Positions 53,699 through 62,818 are shown, numbered from the stretch's first letter. The stretch is DNA of 64,000 bases from Achromobacter spanius (GCF_029637605.1 NZ_CP121261.1:2604001-2668000); one strand, 5' to 3'. Notes: generated by a model from the sequence alone, not told the origin. Translations and numbers: made by a program.

Positions 53699-53918
53699 AC
53701 ACCGCGCCCGCGAGTACCGCCGCCATCCTGCCGCTGCATCAGATTTTGCAATGGCATCACCTTCTTTCCGGTCTGGGTCGGAGTGCAGGCGCGACCGCAT
53801 GGGTAGTCAGGCACGGCACTTGCTGTAAGGCACGGCGGCTTGCGCCGCTTGGTGTCGCTATCACCCGCATGGCGTGGGCGGGTTCCGTCAACACACGTCT
53901 TCGGATACAGGATCAGCC

Positions 53919-54086
53919 ATGGATTCCCCCATCACTCCCCCCGCTTCCCAAGCCGCGCACCTGCCGATAACGGGCGCTTCACCCTCAACCCGACTGTCGC
54001 TCGGGCTACTGTTGGCGGTCGTGTTCTGGACAGTGGCCAGCGCCCTGCTGCTGACCCTGTGGCTGGCGTCGCAATTATTGGCGTAG
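53919..54086 (+). CDS. small single-span membrane protein
   Basis: 55 residues from the ATG at 53919, with AGGA six bases upstream. A Pro/Ser/Thr-rich N-terminal half precedes one hydrophobic segment (LSLGLLLAVVFWTVASALLLTLWLA). Likely an inner-membrane small protein; function unknown. Coding status rests on the ribosome binding site and clean membrane segment. Confidence 0.5.
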   Translation: MDSPITPPASQAAHLPITGASPSTRLSLGLLLAVVFWTVASALLLTLWLASQLLA

Positions 54087-54160
54087 CGCCAACAAAGCGG
54101 TGGCCGGCAGCGTCGGGACGAACCCGGGCCCAAGGCGCTGGCCCCTGCCCCTACGCGCCG

Positions 54161-54547
54161 CTACCGACCAAATTCATTGGTCTTGTGCCCGCCCGAGCCA
54201 GCCTTGCCGCCCGGAATGCGGCCGTCCGGCGCCGGGTTGGCGGAAGAGCCCTTGACGGTGCCCTGGCCCTGCACCGGCTGCGAGGGCTTTTCGCCTGGCG
54301 CGGCTTGCGGAAAGGTGGGCGGAGGCCCGGACGGGTCGCCCCGTGACGGGGCGGGCGCCCCGCTATCGGGCGTCGACCCCTGGGGCGCGGGTGTGCCGGA
54401 AGGCGGCGGGCCGCCCTGCCCGGCCGGGCCGGCGGGGCCGCCGGCCGATTGCGCGAACCCCGCGCCGCTCCAGGCCAGGCCGGCCGCCAAGGTCAGGGCC
54501 AGCAACGGCGCCACGGCGCCAGGCAATACCTGCCGACGATGTCTCAT
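54161..54547 (-). CDS. secreted Pro/Gly-rich low-complexity protein
   Basis: 128 residues from the ATG at 54547, with GGGAG upstream. A leader (VAPLLALTLAAGLAWSGAGFAQ) is followed by a disordered Gly/Pro/Ser/Gln-rich mature part that ends GGHKTNEFGR. No enzymatic motif. Gene-like features are the ribosome binding site and signal peptide; the high-GC low-complexity text lowers certainty. It follows the 60-residue gene on the same strand by about 50 bases, so both may form an operon. Confidence 0.6.
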   Translation of the reverse strand: MRHRRQVLPGAVAPLLALTLAAGLAWSGAGFAQSAGGPAGPAGQGGPPPSGTPAPQGSTPDSGAPAPSRGDPSGPPPTFPQAAPGEKPSQPVQGQGTVKGSSANPAPDGRIPGGKAGSGGHKTNEFGR

Positions 54548-54597
54548 GTTGTTCTCCCAAGCCCTACGTTGCTTGTTGCGCGGCGCTGCGCGCGGCA

Positions 54598-54780
54598 TCA
54601 GGATTTGCCGCGAGCCCCCGGGCCACGATTGCGTTGGCTTTGCTGGTCCTGGCCGGAGCCGATCTGCGTGACGTGGCCTTCTTTCTTGGTGCGGTTCTGC
54701 GTGTCGCGGTGACTGGCCTGCGCCTCGCGCGGCGTGTCGTCGGACGAGGGGTTGGGTTTAGTCGTGTCTTTGGGCTTCAT
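54598..54780 (-). CDS. small hydrophilic disordered protein
   Basis: 60 residues from the ATG at 54780, with GGGAG nine bases upstream. It is rich in Lys, Asp, Gln, Thr and Arg and lacks hydrophobic stretches (MKPKDTTKPNPSSDDTPREA at the start, GPGARGKS at the end). This composition resembles small stress-associated disordered proteins, but no family is recognised. A 12-bp tandem repeat lies just upstream of its ribosome binding site. Confidence 0.5.
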   Translation of the reverse strand: MKPKDTTKPNPSSDDTPREAQASHRDTQNRTKKEGHVTQIGSGQDQQSQRNRGPGARGKS

Positions 54781-54792
54781 TGAAATGCTCCC

Positions 54793-54840
54793 TGGAACGT
54801 TGTGAACCTCAGTGTGAACCCCGGTATGAACCCCGGTGTG
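54793..54840. repeat. 12-bp tandem repeat, three good copies and one decayed
   Basis: AACCTCAGTGTG, AACCCCGGTATG and AACCCCGGTGTG follow each other from 54805 to 54840, with a decayed unit before. It lies in the divergent gap between the 60-residue gene and the second CheB-CheR kinase gene. Confidence 0.8.
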
Positions 54841-55017
54841 TACGTCCATCACCCAGCAAGCAGCATTCCCAAAACAGGACGTTGCAGAGCGGTAGAGGCC
54901 AGTGCCTTTCACCGCTTCGCACCGCACAAACGTGTAAATTTTCCCGATGCGGACACCCCGCAATTCGCCATGCTAAGGTCGTCGAATATCATTTCGGTTT
55001 CTCACATTCCAACTACC

Positions 55018-58000
55018 ATGACTCTTCCCAGCACTGCGTTTTTCGTAGGTATCGGCGCCTCGGCCGGAGGCGTTGAAGCGCTGGAGGATTTTTTCGCAGG
55101 TATTCCGCAATCTCCCGGCATGGCCTTTATCGTGGTGACCCACCTGGGGCCGGGGCGTAAAAGCCATATGCCGGAGGTCATCGCGCGGCACACGTCCCTG
55201 CCGGTGCTCACCATGCAAGACGACATGCCCATCGAGATCAACCAGGTCTATGTGCAGGGCGAAGACACGGATATTTCGCTTAGTGAAGGGCGGATCAAAG
55301 TGACTCCCTCTTCCGGCCACCGCAAGGGCCGTCGGCCGATAGACCAGTTCTTTACCTCGCTGGCGAAAGACCATGGCCAGCGGGCGGTGGGCATCGTCCT
55401 GTCCGGCAGTGACTCCGACGGCACGTTGGGACTGAAAGCCATCAAGGAATACGGCGGCATCACCATGGCCCAAGCGTCCAACGGCAAGGGGCCTGCCTAT
55501 ACCGAAATGCCTGGCAGCGCCATCAGCGCGGGCATTATCGACTTTGCCCTGCCCGCCGCCGACATGGGCGCCCGCCTTGCCCAGTTGGACACCGATTTCG
55601 ACATCCCTTTCGGCACCATAATCGCGGAAGAAGATGGCAGCGCATTGCCCCCTGAAATGGAAGCCGTCAAGGCAGAGATCTACGAACTGCTGCTGACCCG
55701 GACCGGCCACGATTTCAGCGGCTACAAAAGCAAGACCTTCATGCGCCGCGTGCATCGCCGCATGAAGGTGAACCAGACCAATACGCTGGATGACTATCTT
55801 GAATTCCTGCGCCGGACGCCGCAGGAAGCGGGCGCCCTGTTCCGCGATCTGCTGATCAGCGTGACCGACTTCTTTCGCGATCCCGATGCCTTCGAGGCGC
55901 TTTCGCAGCAGGTCATCCCGCAGTTGCTTGAAGGCCGCGGCGTGGCGGATACCGTCAGAGTGTGGGTGCCCGGCTGCGCCACCGGCGAAGAGGTCTATTC
56001 GCTGGCGATTCTGCTGCGCGAGCAGATGGACAAGATGGACCTGCCGCCGCGCGTGCAGTTGTTCGCCACCGATATCGACGAACGCGCGCTGAGCGTCGCG
56101 CGGGCCGCGCGCTATCCGGCGGCATTGCTCGATAGCGTGACACCCGAACGGCGCGACCGCTTCTTCATTGCCGACGGCGAAAGCTATATCGTCAGCAAGC
56201 AGGTGCGGGAACTCTGCATCTTTTCGCCGCACAACGTGCTGCGCGATCCGCCCTTTTCCCGCATAGACCTGGTGTCCTGCCGCAACCTGCTGATCTATTT
56301 CGGTGGCAACATTCAAAAGCAGGTCATCCCGACGTTCCACTATGCGCTGCGCAGCGGCGGCTATCTGTTCCTGGGCATGTCCGAAAACACGACGCAGTTT
56401 TCCGACATGTTCGGCTCCGTCGATAAAAAGCACCGCATCTTCCAGCGCCGCAGCGACATCGGCGTTCGCCCTCGCCCCCATTTCAGTTTGCCCTCCACCG
56501 GCATCCCCAACGCCCAGGATCTGCTGCAACGCCGTGTGCCGCCAAGTTCAGTCGGGCTGCGCCAATCCATCGATTCGCAAGTGCTGGGGCAGCATGCGCC
56601 GCCGCACGTGCTCGTCAACAAGGACGGCGACGTGGTGTATTACTCCGGGCGCACCGGCAAATATCTGGAAGCGGCGGCGGGCGTGCCCACGCGGCAGATT
56701 CTGGCGCTGGCCCGCAAAGACCTGCGCCTGGACTTGCGTGCGTTGCTCAGCGACGCCATGGCCAGCGGTGTGTCCGCCACGCGCCGCAACGTAGCGATAG
56801 AGGGCGACGACGGGCGCGTCCAACTGCTGCGCCTGACGGTCGACCCGCTGCTCGACAACCGCGAGGGCGAGCCCCTGTTCCTGGTGCTGTTCGCCGATGA
56901 TGGCCCGCCGGTCAGCCGTGAAGAAGCGAATACCTATCTGCATGCCAAGCACACGGGCATGGCCGAGCAGATCGAAAGCGAACTGCGCGAAACGCGGGAC
57001 CGGCTGCAATCGACCATCGAAGAGTACGAAACCGCGCTCGAGGAATTGAAGTCGTCCAATGAAGAGTTGGTGTCGGTCAACGAAGAGTTGCAGTCGTCCA
57101 ACGAAGAACTGGAAGCATCCAAGGAAGAGCTGGTGTCGCTCAACGAAGAGCTGCACACCGTGAATGCGGAACTGCAAGGCAAGGTGGATGAGCTTGACCG
57201 CAGCAACAGCGACCTGCACAACCTGTTTGAAAGCACCGCGTTCGCGACGCTGTTCCTGGACGACAACCTGGTCATCCGCAGCTTCACGCCACCCGTCTGC
57301 GAAGTCTTCCGGATTTTGCCCAGCGATCGCGGCCGCCCTATCACCGACCTGGCTAGCCGGGTGCCGCTACCCTCGTTCGCGCAAGACATCCAAGAGGTAT
57401 TCCGCGCGCAGACCATTATTGAGCGCCGTATCGACGGCAGCGACGACGCCAAGCAGTATCTGCTGCGCCTGGCGCCCTACCGCGATTCCAACAACCGCGT
57501 GGATGGCGTCGTGGTCACCTTCATCGACATCACGCAGATCACGCAGGCTGAAAAGCGGCACCGCATCCTGATCGCCGAACTGCAGCATCGCACCCGCAAT
57601 TTGCTGGCGCTGGTGCAGAGCATTGCGTTTCGCACGCTGGGCCGTGGCGAACCGTTTGATCGCCTGAACAGCCGGCTGTCGGCGCTTAGCCGCGTACAAG
57701 GCTTGCTAAGCGACGGTTCGCCCGAGGCCATCGATTTCGCGGAAATCGTGCGCCGCGAACTAGACGCGGTGGGACACGGGCAGCATGTCTCGGTGCAGGG
57801 CGAGCCCACCTTCATCAGCGCGGAATGCAGCCAGTCGCTTGCCTTGGCGTTGCACGAACTGGGCACCAACGCCGTCAAGCACGGCGCCTTGAAACACGCG
57901 GGTGGCGAACTTGCGGTGCACTGGCGCACGCAGACGCAGGACGGCGAGAAAACGCTGGTGATCGACTGGCTGGAATCCGGCCTGCCCACGCCCCCTGACG

Positions 58001-58173
58001 CGCAACGCAAGGGCTACGGACGCGAATTGATCGAACAGGCCTTGGGTTTCACGCTGCAAGCACGCACCACCATGGACTTCCAGCCGGACGGCCTTCGTTG
58101 CCGCATCGAAGTGCCGCTGCGCCCATCCCCTCGGGCCAATTCGGCATCGGATGCAGCCGATCATCATGGTTGA
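55018..58173 (+). CDS. CheB-CheR-PAS-HWE histidine kinase fusion protein
   Basis: 1051 residues from the ATG at 55018; a longer frame upstream runs through the 12-bp repeat and is not used. Order: CheB-type methylesterase (GIGASAGG with Ser15, VVTHLGPGRK, SGSDSDGTLGL), CheR-type methyltransferase (RTGHDFSGYKSKTFMRRVHRR; VPGCATGEEVYSL), a coiled coil of NEEL repeats, a PAS domain, then an HWE/HisKA_2 kinase core with ELQHRTRNLLALV (His857) and ALHELGTNAVKHGAL. It resembles the protein at 46534-50661 in its first two thirds but has a different kinase class and no own receiver. The overlapping next gene supplies a stand-alone receiver. Confidence 0.93.
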   Translation: MTLPSTAFFVGIGASAGGVEALEDFFAGIPQSPGMAFIVVTHLGPGRKSHMPEVIARHTSLPVLTMQDDMPIEINQVYVQGEDTDISLSEGRIKVTPSSGHRKGRRPIDQFFTSLAKDHGQRAVGIVLSGSDSDGTLGLKAIKEYGGITMAQASNGKGPAYTEMPGSAISAGIIDFALPAADMGARLAQLDTDFDIPFGTIIAEEDGSALPPEMEAVKAEIYELLLTRTGHDFSGYKSKTFMRRVHRRMKVNQTNTLDDYLEFLRRTPQEAGALFRDLLISVTDFFRDPDAFEALSQQVIPQLLEGRGVADTVRVWVPGCATGEEVYSLAILLREQMDKMDLPPRVQLFATDIDERALSVARAARYPAALLDSVTPERRDRFFIADGESYIVSKQVRELCIFSPHNVLRDPPFSRIDLVSCRNLLIYFGGNIQKQVIPTFHYALRSGGYLFLGMSENTTQFSDMFGSVDKKHRIFQRRSDIGVRPRPHFSLPSTGIPNAQDLLQRRVPPSSVGLRQSIDSQVLGQHAPPHVLVNKDGDVVYYSGRTGKYLEAAAGVPTRQILALARKDLRLDLRALLSDAMASGVSATRRNVAIEGDDGRVQLLRLTVDPLLDNREGEPLFLVLFADDGPPVSREEANTYLHAKHTGMAEQIESELRETRDRLQSTIEEYETALEELKSSNEELVSVNEELQSSNEELEASKEELVSLNEELHTVNAELQGKVDELDRSNSDLHNLFESTAFATLFLDDNLVIRSFTPPVCEVFRILPSDRGRPITDLASRVPLPSFAQDIQEVFRAQTIIERRIDGSDDAKQYLLRLAPYRDSNNRVDGVVVTFIDITQITQAEKRHRILIAELQHRTRNLLALVQSIAFRTLGRGEPFDRLNSRLSALSRVQGLLSDGSPEAIDFAEIVRRELDAVGHGQHVSVQGEPTFISAECSQSLALALHELGTNAVKHGALKHAGGELAVHWRTQTQDGEKTLVIDWLESGLPTPPDAQRKGYGRELIEQALGFTLQARTTMDFQPDGLRCRIEVPLRPSPRANSASDAADHHG

Positions 58174-58543
58174 TGCCCTTCCCCTTTCCGCGTGCCGCTT
58201 GCTGATCGTCGAAGACGAATACGTCATTGCCGAAACACTGGCCGAAGCGATGCGCGAGGCCGGCGCCACGATCGTCGGGGTAATCGGCTGGCTGAATGAA
58301 GCGACGCACTTCGCCAGCGCGCACGCGGGGGAATTCAATTGCGCGGTGGTGGACATAAACCTGCATGGCGCGCTGTCTTACCCCTTGATCGACCAGCTGT
58401 CCGCGCAAGGGATACACATGGTGTTGGTGACAGGCTTCGGCGTGGAGGCCTTGGAACCGGGCTACCGCAAGCTGCCCCGTTGCGAAAAGCCGTTCAACCA
58501 GGACAGGTTGATTGCCATGCTCCAGTCCGAATTCGACGCATAA
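58151..58543 (+). CDS. single-domain response regulator
   Basis: 130 residues, a lone receiver domain: LLIVEDEYVIAETLAEAMREAG, phosphoacceptor Asp68 in AVVDINLHG, VLVTGFG and the conserved Lys in RCEKPF. The start overlaps the HWE kinase gene by 23 bases; an ATG five codons later is possible. HWE kinases commonly pair with such receivers, so phosphotransfer from the preceding kinase is the natural inference. No output domain; it may act by protein-protein contact. Confidence 0.92.
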   Translation: MQPIIMVDALPLSACRLLIVEDEYVIAETLAEAMREAGATIVGVIGWLNEATHFASAHAGEFNCAVVDINLHGALSYPLIDQLSAQGIHMVLVTGFGVEALEPGYRKLPRCEKPFNQDRLIAMLQSEFDA

Positions 58544-58822
58544 CACCACGCCGCCGACGCTCGGCCCTAACCTGATCAGTGAGGCAATACGGGGGATACG
58601 CGTTGCGCCAAGGGACGGATACGTCTGAATGACACTGCCCCCATTCGGCCTCATCCGCTCCCATCCGGCCCCAAGATGATTTCGTTCAAAGTTGCTTGAT
58701 AACGTACAAGCGCGGGTGCCCCGGCGGCGCTACGCTCAAGGTTTGGCGGCACCGGGGCTTGCCCGTGTCCGCGCCCGTTCCGGCGCCGCCCCACCTGTGG
58801 CACCTACCCGGAGTCGACACTC

Positions 58823-59659
58823 ATGAGCACCATCACCACCCCTGACGGCGTGCAGATTTTCTTCAAGGACTGGGGTCCTAAATCGGCCCAGCCCCTGATG
58901 TTCCACCACGGCTGGCCCCTGTCCAGCGACGACTGGGACGCCCAGATGCTGTACTTCGTCAACAAGGGCTTTCGCGTCATTGCGCACGACCGCCGTGGTC
59001 ATGGCCGCTCGAGCCAGGTCAGCGAAGGCCACGACATGGACCACTACGCCGCCGACGCATCGGCCGTGGCCGAGCATCTGGACCTGCGCAACGCCGTCCA
59101 CATCGGCCACTCCACCGGTGGCGGCGAAGTGGCGCGCTACGTGGCCAAATTCGGCCAACCGCAGGGCCGTGTCGCCAAGGCCGTGCTGGTCAGCGCCGTG
59201 CCGCCGCTGATGGTCAAGACCGAAAGCAACCCGGGCGGCCTGCCCATCGAAGTGTTCGACGGTTTCCGCGAAGCGCTGGCCGCCAACCGCGCGCAGTTCT
59301 ACGTGGACGTGGCCGCCGGCCCCTTCTATGGCTTCAACCGCTCGGGCGCGAAGGTGTCGCAAGGCGTGATCGACAACTGGTGGCGCCAAGGCATGGCGGG
59401 CGGCGCCCTGGCGCACTACCAGGGCATCAAGGCTTTTTCGGAAACCGATCAAACCGAAGACCTGAAGGCCATCACCGTGCCCACGCTGCTGATGCACGGC
59501 GACGACGACCAGATCGTGCCCATTGACGATGCCTCGCGCCTGGCAATCAAACTACTGAAGAACGGCACGCTGAAGGTGTACGAGGGCTTTCCGCACGGCA
59601 TGCTGACGACACACGGCGATGTCATCAATCCGGACCTGCTGGCGTTTATCAAAAGCTGA
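58823..59659 (+). CDS. alpha/beta hydrolase, non-haem chloroperoxidase/arylesterase type
   Basis: 278 residues. The nucleophile elbow GHSTGGG contains Ser97, and the acid and base are Asp228 (or 229) in [12 protein letters not shown] and His258 in GFPHGM. The oxyanion region is [13 protein letters not shown]. This group (cofactor-free haloperoxidase, perhydrolase, arylesterase) hydrolyses esters and can make peracids. No signal peptide, so cytoplasmic. Single gene with its own strong terminator. Confidence 0.93.
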   Translation: MSTITTPDGVQIFFKDWGPKSAQPLMFHHGWPLSSDDWDAQMLYFVNKGFRVIAHDRRGHGRSSQVSEGHDMDHYAADASAVAEHLDLRNAVHIGHSTGGGEVARYVAKFGQPQGRVAKAVLVSAVPPLMVKTESNPGGLPIEVFDGFREALAANRAQFYVDVAAGPFYGFNRSGAKVSQGVIDNWWRQGMAGGALAHYQGIKAFSETDQTEDLKAITVPTLLMHGDDDQIVPIDDASRLAIKLLKNGTLKVYEGFPHGMLTTHGDVINPDLLAFIKS

Positions 59660-59689
59660 TAGTTGAGCGAAGAACAAGCGACGGAAAAC

Positions 59690-59717
59690 AAGGGGCGAAG
59701 CAAGTTCGCCCCTTTTT
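59690..59717 (+). terminator. rho-independent terminator after the alpha/beta hydrolase gene
   Basis: A perfect 10-bp stem AAGGGGCGAA / TTCGCCCCTT with loop GCAAG is followed by further T residues, 31 bases after the stop. Confidence 0.92.
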
Positions 59718-60040
59718 CGGAATATTCCGACACTACGACCCGGCTTTGGCCTATATACTCGCCTATTGCCGACAGCAGATTGGGCGCCAAACGCGCAAAA
59801 CCTGCACGCTTCGACGCTTGAATCAGCCCCATAGGGCACGCTTCGGGTTCCGGAACCGTCTTCACAGACGGTCATCCGCCACCAAGGTGGCACATCCCCG
59901 ACACGATTCGCACCGTACGCTTCGTCGCGGCACCGCTTGAATATTCTCTTCCCAAAGCGCTGTCATCTCCTCCATTGCCTCGTCCCGCGCAGCCCGAAAG
60001 GCCTACGCCTAGCGAGGCCTTTCGTCCAAGAAGAACCGAC
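59718..60040 (+). other. 323-bp spacer upstream of the Rnk-type gene
   Basis: No gene is seen. GGCCTATATACTC near 59750 could be a -10 region. Otherwise nothing stands out. Confidence 0.4.
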
Positions 60041-60463
60041 ATGAACGCCGTGCCGCAAGACAAACTGCTTACCGCCCTGGACCACGCCCGCCTGCTGGGC
60101 ATGATCACCCGCCCCGCCACCGCCGCCACCTTGCCACGCGATGCAGTCGACGCGGCGCAAGAACTGCTGGATTCGGCGCCCATCATCACCATCGAGGAAG
60201 TCACGCCGGACATCATCACGATGCGTTCGCGCGTGCGCTTGCTGACCGACAAGGGCGATGAAATGCTTGTCACGCTGTGCTACCCGGCCGATGCCAACCT
60301 GGCCCAGGGCCAGGTGTCGGTCATGTCGCCGCTGGGCTTGAGCCTGATCGGTTCCCGCACGGGCCAGCGCATCACCTGGACCGCGCCGAACCAGACCGAA
60401 CACTCCGCCAGCATTGAAGAAATTCTTTACCAGCCCGAAGCGGCGGGCGACACCACGGCCTGA
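60041..60463 (+). CDS. Rnk/GreA-GreB C-terminal-domain-like regulator
   Basis: 140 residues from the ATG at 60041. The second half has the FKBP-like GreA/GreB C-terminal domain as in Rnk (nucleoside diphosphate kinase regulator): ITMRSRVRLLTDKGDEMLVTLCYPADAN, VSVMSPLGLSLIGSRTGQRITW. There is no coiled-coil finger of true Gre factors, only a short helical N-terminus. Rnk binds RNA polymerase near the secondary channel without stimulating cleavage. The ribosome binding site is weak (AAGAAG). Confidence 0.88.
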   Translation: MNAVPQDKLLTALDHARLLGMITRPATAATLPRDAVDAAQELLDSAPIITIEEVTPDIITMRSRVRLLTDKGDEMLVTLCYPADANLAQGQVSVMSPLGLSLIGSRTGQRITWTAPNQTEHSASIEEILYQPEAAGDTTA

Positions 60464-60467
60464 AATT

Positions 60468-60499
60468 CCGGGCGCCCCGTGCCAGCACGCGGCGCCCGG
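60468..60499. terminator. strong hairpin between convergent Rnk-type gene and pcaG
   Basis: CCGGGCGCC and GGCGCCCGG form a perfect 9-bp stem, with an inner GTGC/GCAC stem in the loop. It starts five bases after one stop and 16 bases before the other. No T-run, but the position fits a bidirectional terminator. Confidence 0.6.
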
Positions 60500-60515
60500 C
60501 GCACGTATACCGCCA

Positions 60516-61124
60516 CTACAAATCAAAAAACACGGTTTCGTACGGCCCCTGCATGTGGACGTCAAAGCGGTAGATCACGTTGCCACCGCGCACATCCCGG
60601 CGCGCCACCAGCGAGTGACGCCTTGCCGCAGGCACGGAATTCAACACCGCATCGCGCGCATTCGCGTCGCTCTCATCGTCGAAGTAGACACGCGTGAATG
60701 CGTGCAGCAATAGCCCGCGCATGCTGAGGATCATGTCGATGTGCGGCGCTTCGCCTTCGGCTTGCGGCCCCGGCTTGACCGTATCGAACGTATAGCGGCT
60801 GCCGGGTTCCGTACCGGTGCCGCAGCGTCCAAACCCTAGAAAGCCCAAGGCGGATGCCTCGTATACATTGCGCGGACAGCGGCCCTGGCCGTCCACCTGC
60901 GATATTTCGACCAGCGCATCCGGGATCGGTACGCCCTCGCCATCCAGCACACGGCCCTGCAAGCGGATGCGCTCACCGCGCGCGTCGTCGCCCGCCAGCA
61001 CCGTGTCAAACAACTGGTTGAAGTCGTAGCCGTATTGCGCCGCCGTCAGGCCATACGCGAAGTACGGCCCCACCGTTTGCGAGGGCGTCTGCCCAAAGTT
61101 GTCTTGCTGCCCCTGCATCATCAT
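60516..61124 (-). CDS. pcaG: protocatechuate 3,4-dioxygenase alpha subunit
   Basis: 202 residues from the first of three ATGs, with AAAAGGA eight bases upstream. Marks are QTPSQTVGPYFAYGL, GVPIPDALVEISQVDGQG, FLGFGRCGT, HIDMILSMRGLLLHAFTRVYFDD and a terminal RFDVHMQGPYETVFFDL. The alpha subunit lacks the iron ligands but forms the (alpha-beta-Fe)12 enzyme with PcaH. The enzyme opens protocatechuate between the hydroxyls to 3-carboxy-cis,cis-muconate, the entry to the beta-ketoadipate pathway. Last gene of the operon, 13 bases after pcaH. Confidence 0.96.
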   Translation of the reverse strand: MMMQGQQDNFGQTPSQTVGPYFAYGLTAAQYGYDFNQLFDTVLAGDDARGERIRLQGRVLDGEGVPIPDALVEISQVDGQGRCPRNVYEASALGFLGFGRCGTGTEPGSRYTFDTVKPGPQAEGEAPHIDMILSMRGLLLHAFTRVYFDDESDANARDAVLNSVPAARRHSLVARRDVRGGNVIYRFDVHMQGPYETVFFDL

Positions 61125-61137
61125 GTCGCCGGTCCTT

Positions 61138-61860
61138 TTAGCGGTGTTCCCGGGGCGTCTGGGCCGCCCCGCGCAGCACGATGTCGAACCGGTACCCCAG
61201 TGCAATGCCCGCTTGCGTCAGGTCCAGGCTGAAGTCCGACACCAGCCGGCTGCGCGCCTCGGCGGGAGTGCCCAGGTAGATGGGGTCATAGGCCAGCAGC
61301 GGATCGCCCGGAAAGTACATCTGGGTAACCAGGCGGCTGGCGAAGTGGCGGCCGAACAGCGACAGATGAATATGCGCGGGCCGCCATGCGTTTGGATGAT
61401 TGCCCCAGGGATAGGCGCCGGGCTTGATGGTCACGAATCGGTAACGCCCTTCGGCGTCCGTCAGGCATCGGCCAGCCCCCAGAAAGTTGGGGTCCAGCGG
61501 CGCATTGTGCCGATCCGCCTTGTGCACATAGCGGCCCGCTGCGTTGGCCTGCCAGATCTCAACCAGCGTGTGCGGCACGGGCCGGCCTTGGTCATCCAGC
61601 ACGCGACCGGCCAGCACCATGCGCTCGCCGATGGGTTCCCCGTTGCGGCGCGCGTTGCGCGTCAGGTCGTGGTCCCGCTTGCCGACACAATCGTGGCCGT
61701 ACACGGGTTGACGCATTTCGCCCAGCGCTGCCGCCAGCGGCACCAAAGGCAGCAGGGGGCTACGCCCGGCAGTCGATTGGTAGCCGTCGCAGCGGTACGG
61801 CGGATGGCTTTGCCAATCACGGGGGGACAACGCCGTGACGGCGTCCGGGGAATTTTCCAT
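61138..61860 (-). CDS. pcaH: protocatechuate 3,4-dioxygenase beta subunit
   Basis: 240 residues, start supported by AAAAGGA. The iron ligands are visible: Tyr in NAAGRYVHKAD, Tyr in KPGAYPWGNH and the His pair in RPAHIHLSLFG. The N-terminal HPPYRCDGYQSTAGRSPLLPLVP is typical of PcaH. It carries the non-haem Fe(III) site of the dioxygenase. It is 13 bases downstream of the PanE-like gene and 13 bases upstream of pcaG, in one operon with a transporter gene. Confidence 0.97.
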   Translation of the reverse strand: MENSPDAVTALSPRDWQSHPPYRCDGYQSTAGRSPLLPLVPLAAALGEMRQPVYGHDCVGKRDHDLTRNARRNGEPIGERMVLAGRVLDDQGRPVPHTLVEIWQANAAGRYVHKADRHNAPLDPNFLGAGRCLTDAEGRYRFVTIKPGAYPWGNHPNAWRPAHIHLSLFGRHFASRLVTQMYFPGDPLLAYDPIYLGTPAEARSRLVSDFSLDLTQAGIALGYRFDIVLRGAAQTPREHR

Positions 61861-61873
61861 GCTTGTGTCCTTT

Positions 61874-62818
61874 TCAGCGGGAATCCAACTGACGCGCCTG
61901 AATCAGGCGCACCAGGCCCAGCAACATGGCGGTGTTCGGCACCGGCACACCGGCCTGCCGCGCGCGCATGACCACTTCGCCATTGATCGCTTCGATCTCG
62001 GTGGGACGTTTGGCCAGGACGTCCTGCAACATCGACGGCTGGTGCGCGCGATGATGGGCGATGGCGTACGCCACGCTGGACTGGCAGGCCGACTCGTCCG
62101 CATCGACGCCCACTGCGTGCGCCACGGCAATCACTTCCGCCACCACCGCCCGCGCCAGCGCCGGGCCGTCGCTGACGTGGTCCAACTGCCCCACCGCGCA
62201 ACCGGTAACCGCGCACAAGCTGTTCAACGCCGCGTTGAACGCCACCTTTTCCCAGATTGCCGCCCAGACATTGGGGTCGACCTCGCATTGCAAGCCCGCC
62301 GCGTCCAGGGCGCCGGCAATGCGCCGCGCCTGGGCATCCGCTTCACCGCTTGCCGGCAGCAGGCGGACCTTGCCCGCGCCGTGCGACCTGACATGCCCCA
62401 GGCCAGCCAAATCGGCCGGCCACGTCGTCATGCCGACCAGCAAGCGCGCCGGATCCACGTGGCGCGAGGCGGCCTCCAGGTTGCCCAACCCATTCTGCAA
62501 GGTCAGCACCCGCAGCGGAGCGTCAGCCGGCGCCGCGCCCAACAGCGCCGCCACGCTGCGCAGCGCGACTTCCGTGTGCAGGCTTTTGGTGAAGAGGATG
62601 AGCAGATCAGGCACGTCGCGGTAGTGTTCCGGCCGCAGCACCGTCAGGCCATGAACCCGCCGATCTCCGCCATCGGTTTCCAGCCGCAGGCCCTGGGCGC
62701 GTATGGCGTCCAGGTGCGCGTCGTTGACGTCCAGCAAGGTGACGTCCTGGCCGCTTTCGCTCAGCAGGCCCCCGAACAGGCACCCCATGGCGCCCGCGCC
62801 CAGCATGGCGATCTTCAT
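61874..62818 (-). CDS. ketopantoate reductase family protein (PanE/ApbA-like)
   Basis: 314 residues. The ATG at 62818 overlaps the transporter stop as ATGA; a longer open frame upstream is only a shadow of the transporter gene. The NADP-binding start is KIAMLGAGAMGCLFGGLL, followed by ILFTKSLHTEVAL, LTLQNGLGN and the catalytic Lys in IWEKVAFNAALNSLCAVTG; EIEAINGEV is the C-terminal mark. The family reduces 2-dehydropantoate to pantoate, but paralogues reduce other 2-oxo acids. Placement between an aromatic-acid transporter and pcaH suggests a role in aromatic catabolism rather than pantothenate synthesis; that is inference. Confidence 0.9.
   Translation of the reverse strand: MKIAMLGAGAMGCLFGGLLSESGQDVTLLDVNDAHLDAIRAQGLRLETDGGDRRVHGLTVLRPEHYRDVPDLLILFTKSLHTEVALRSVAALLGAAPADAPLRVLTLQNGLGNLEAASRHVDPARLLVGMTTWPADLAGLGHVRSHGAGKVRLLPASGEADAQARRIAGALDAAGLQCEVDPNVWAAIWEKVAFNAALNSLCAVTGCAVGQLDHVSDGPALARAVVAEVIAVAHAVGVDADESACQSSVAYAIAHHRAHQPSMLQDVLAKRPTEIEAINGEVVMRARQAGVPVPNTAMLLGLVRLIQARQLDSR

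Noticed and set aside
54802..55017. Extension of the HWE kinase by 72 residues at its N-terminus
   Set aside because: The extension runs through a tandem repeat and a promoter-like region, and the CheB domain begins right after the ATG at 55018.
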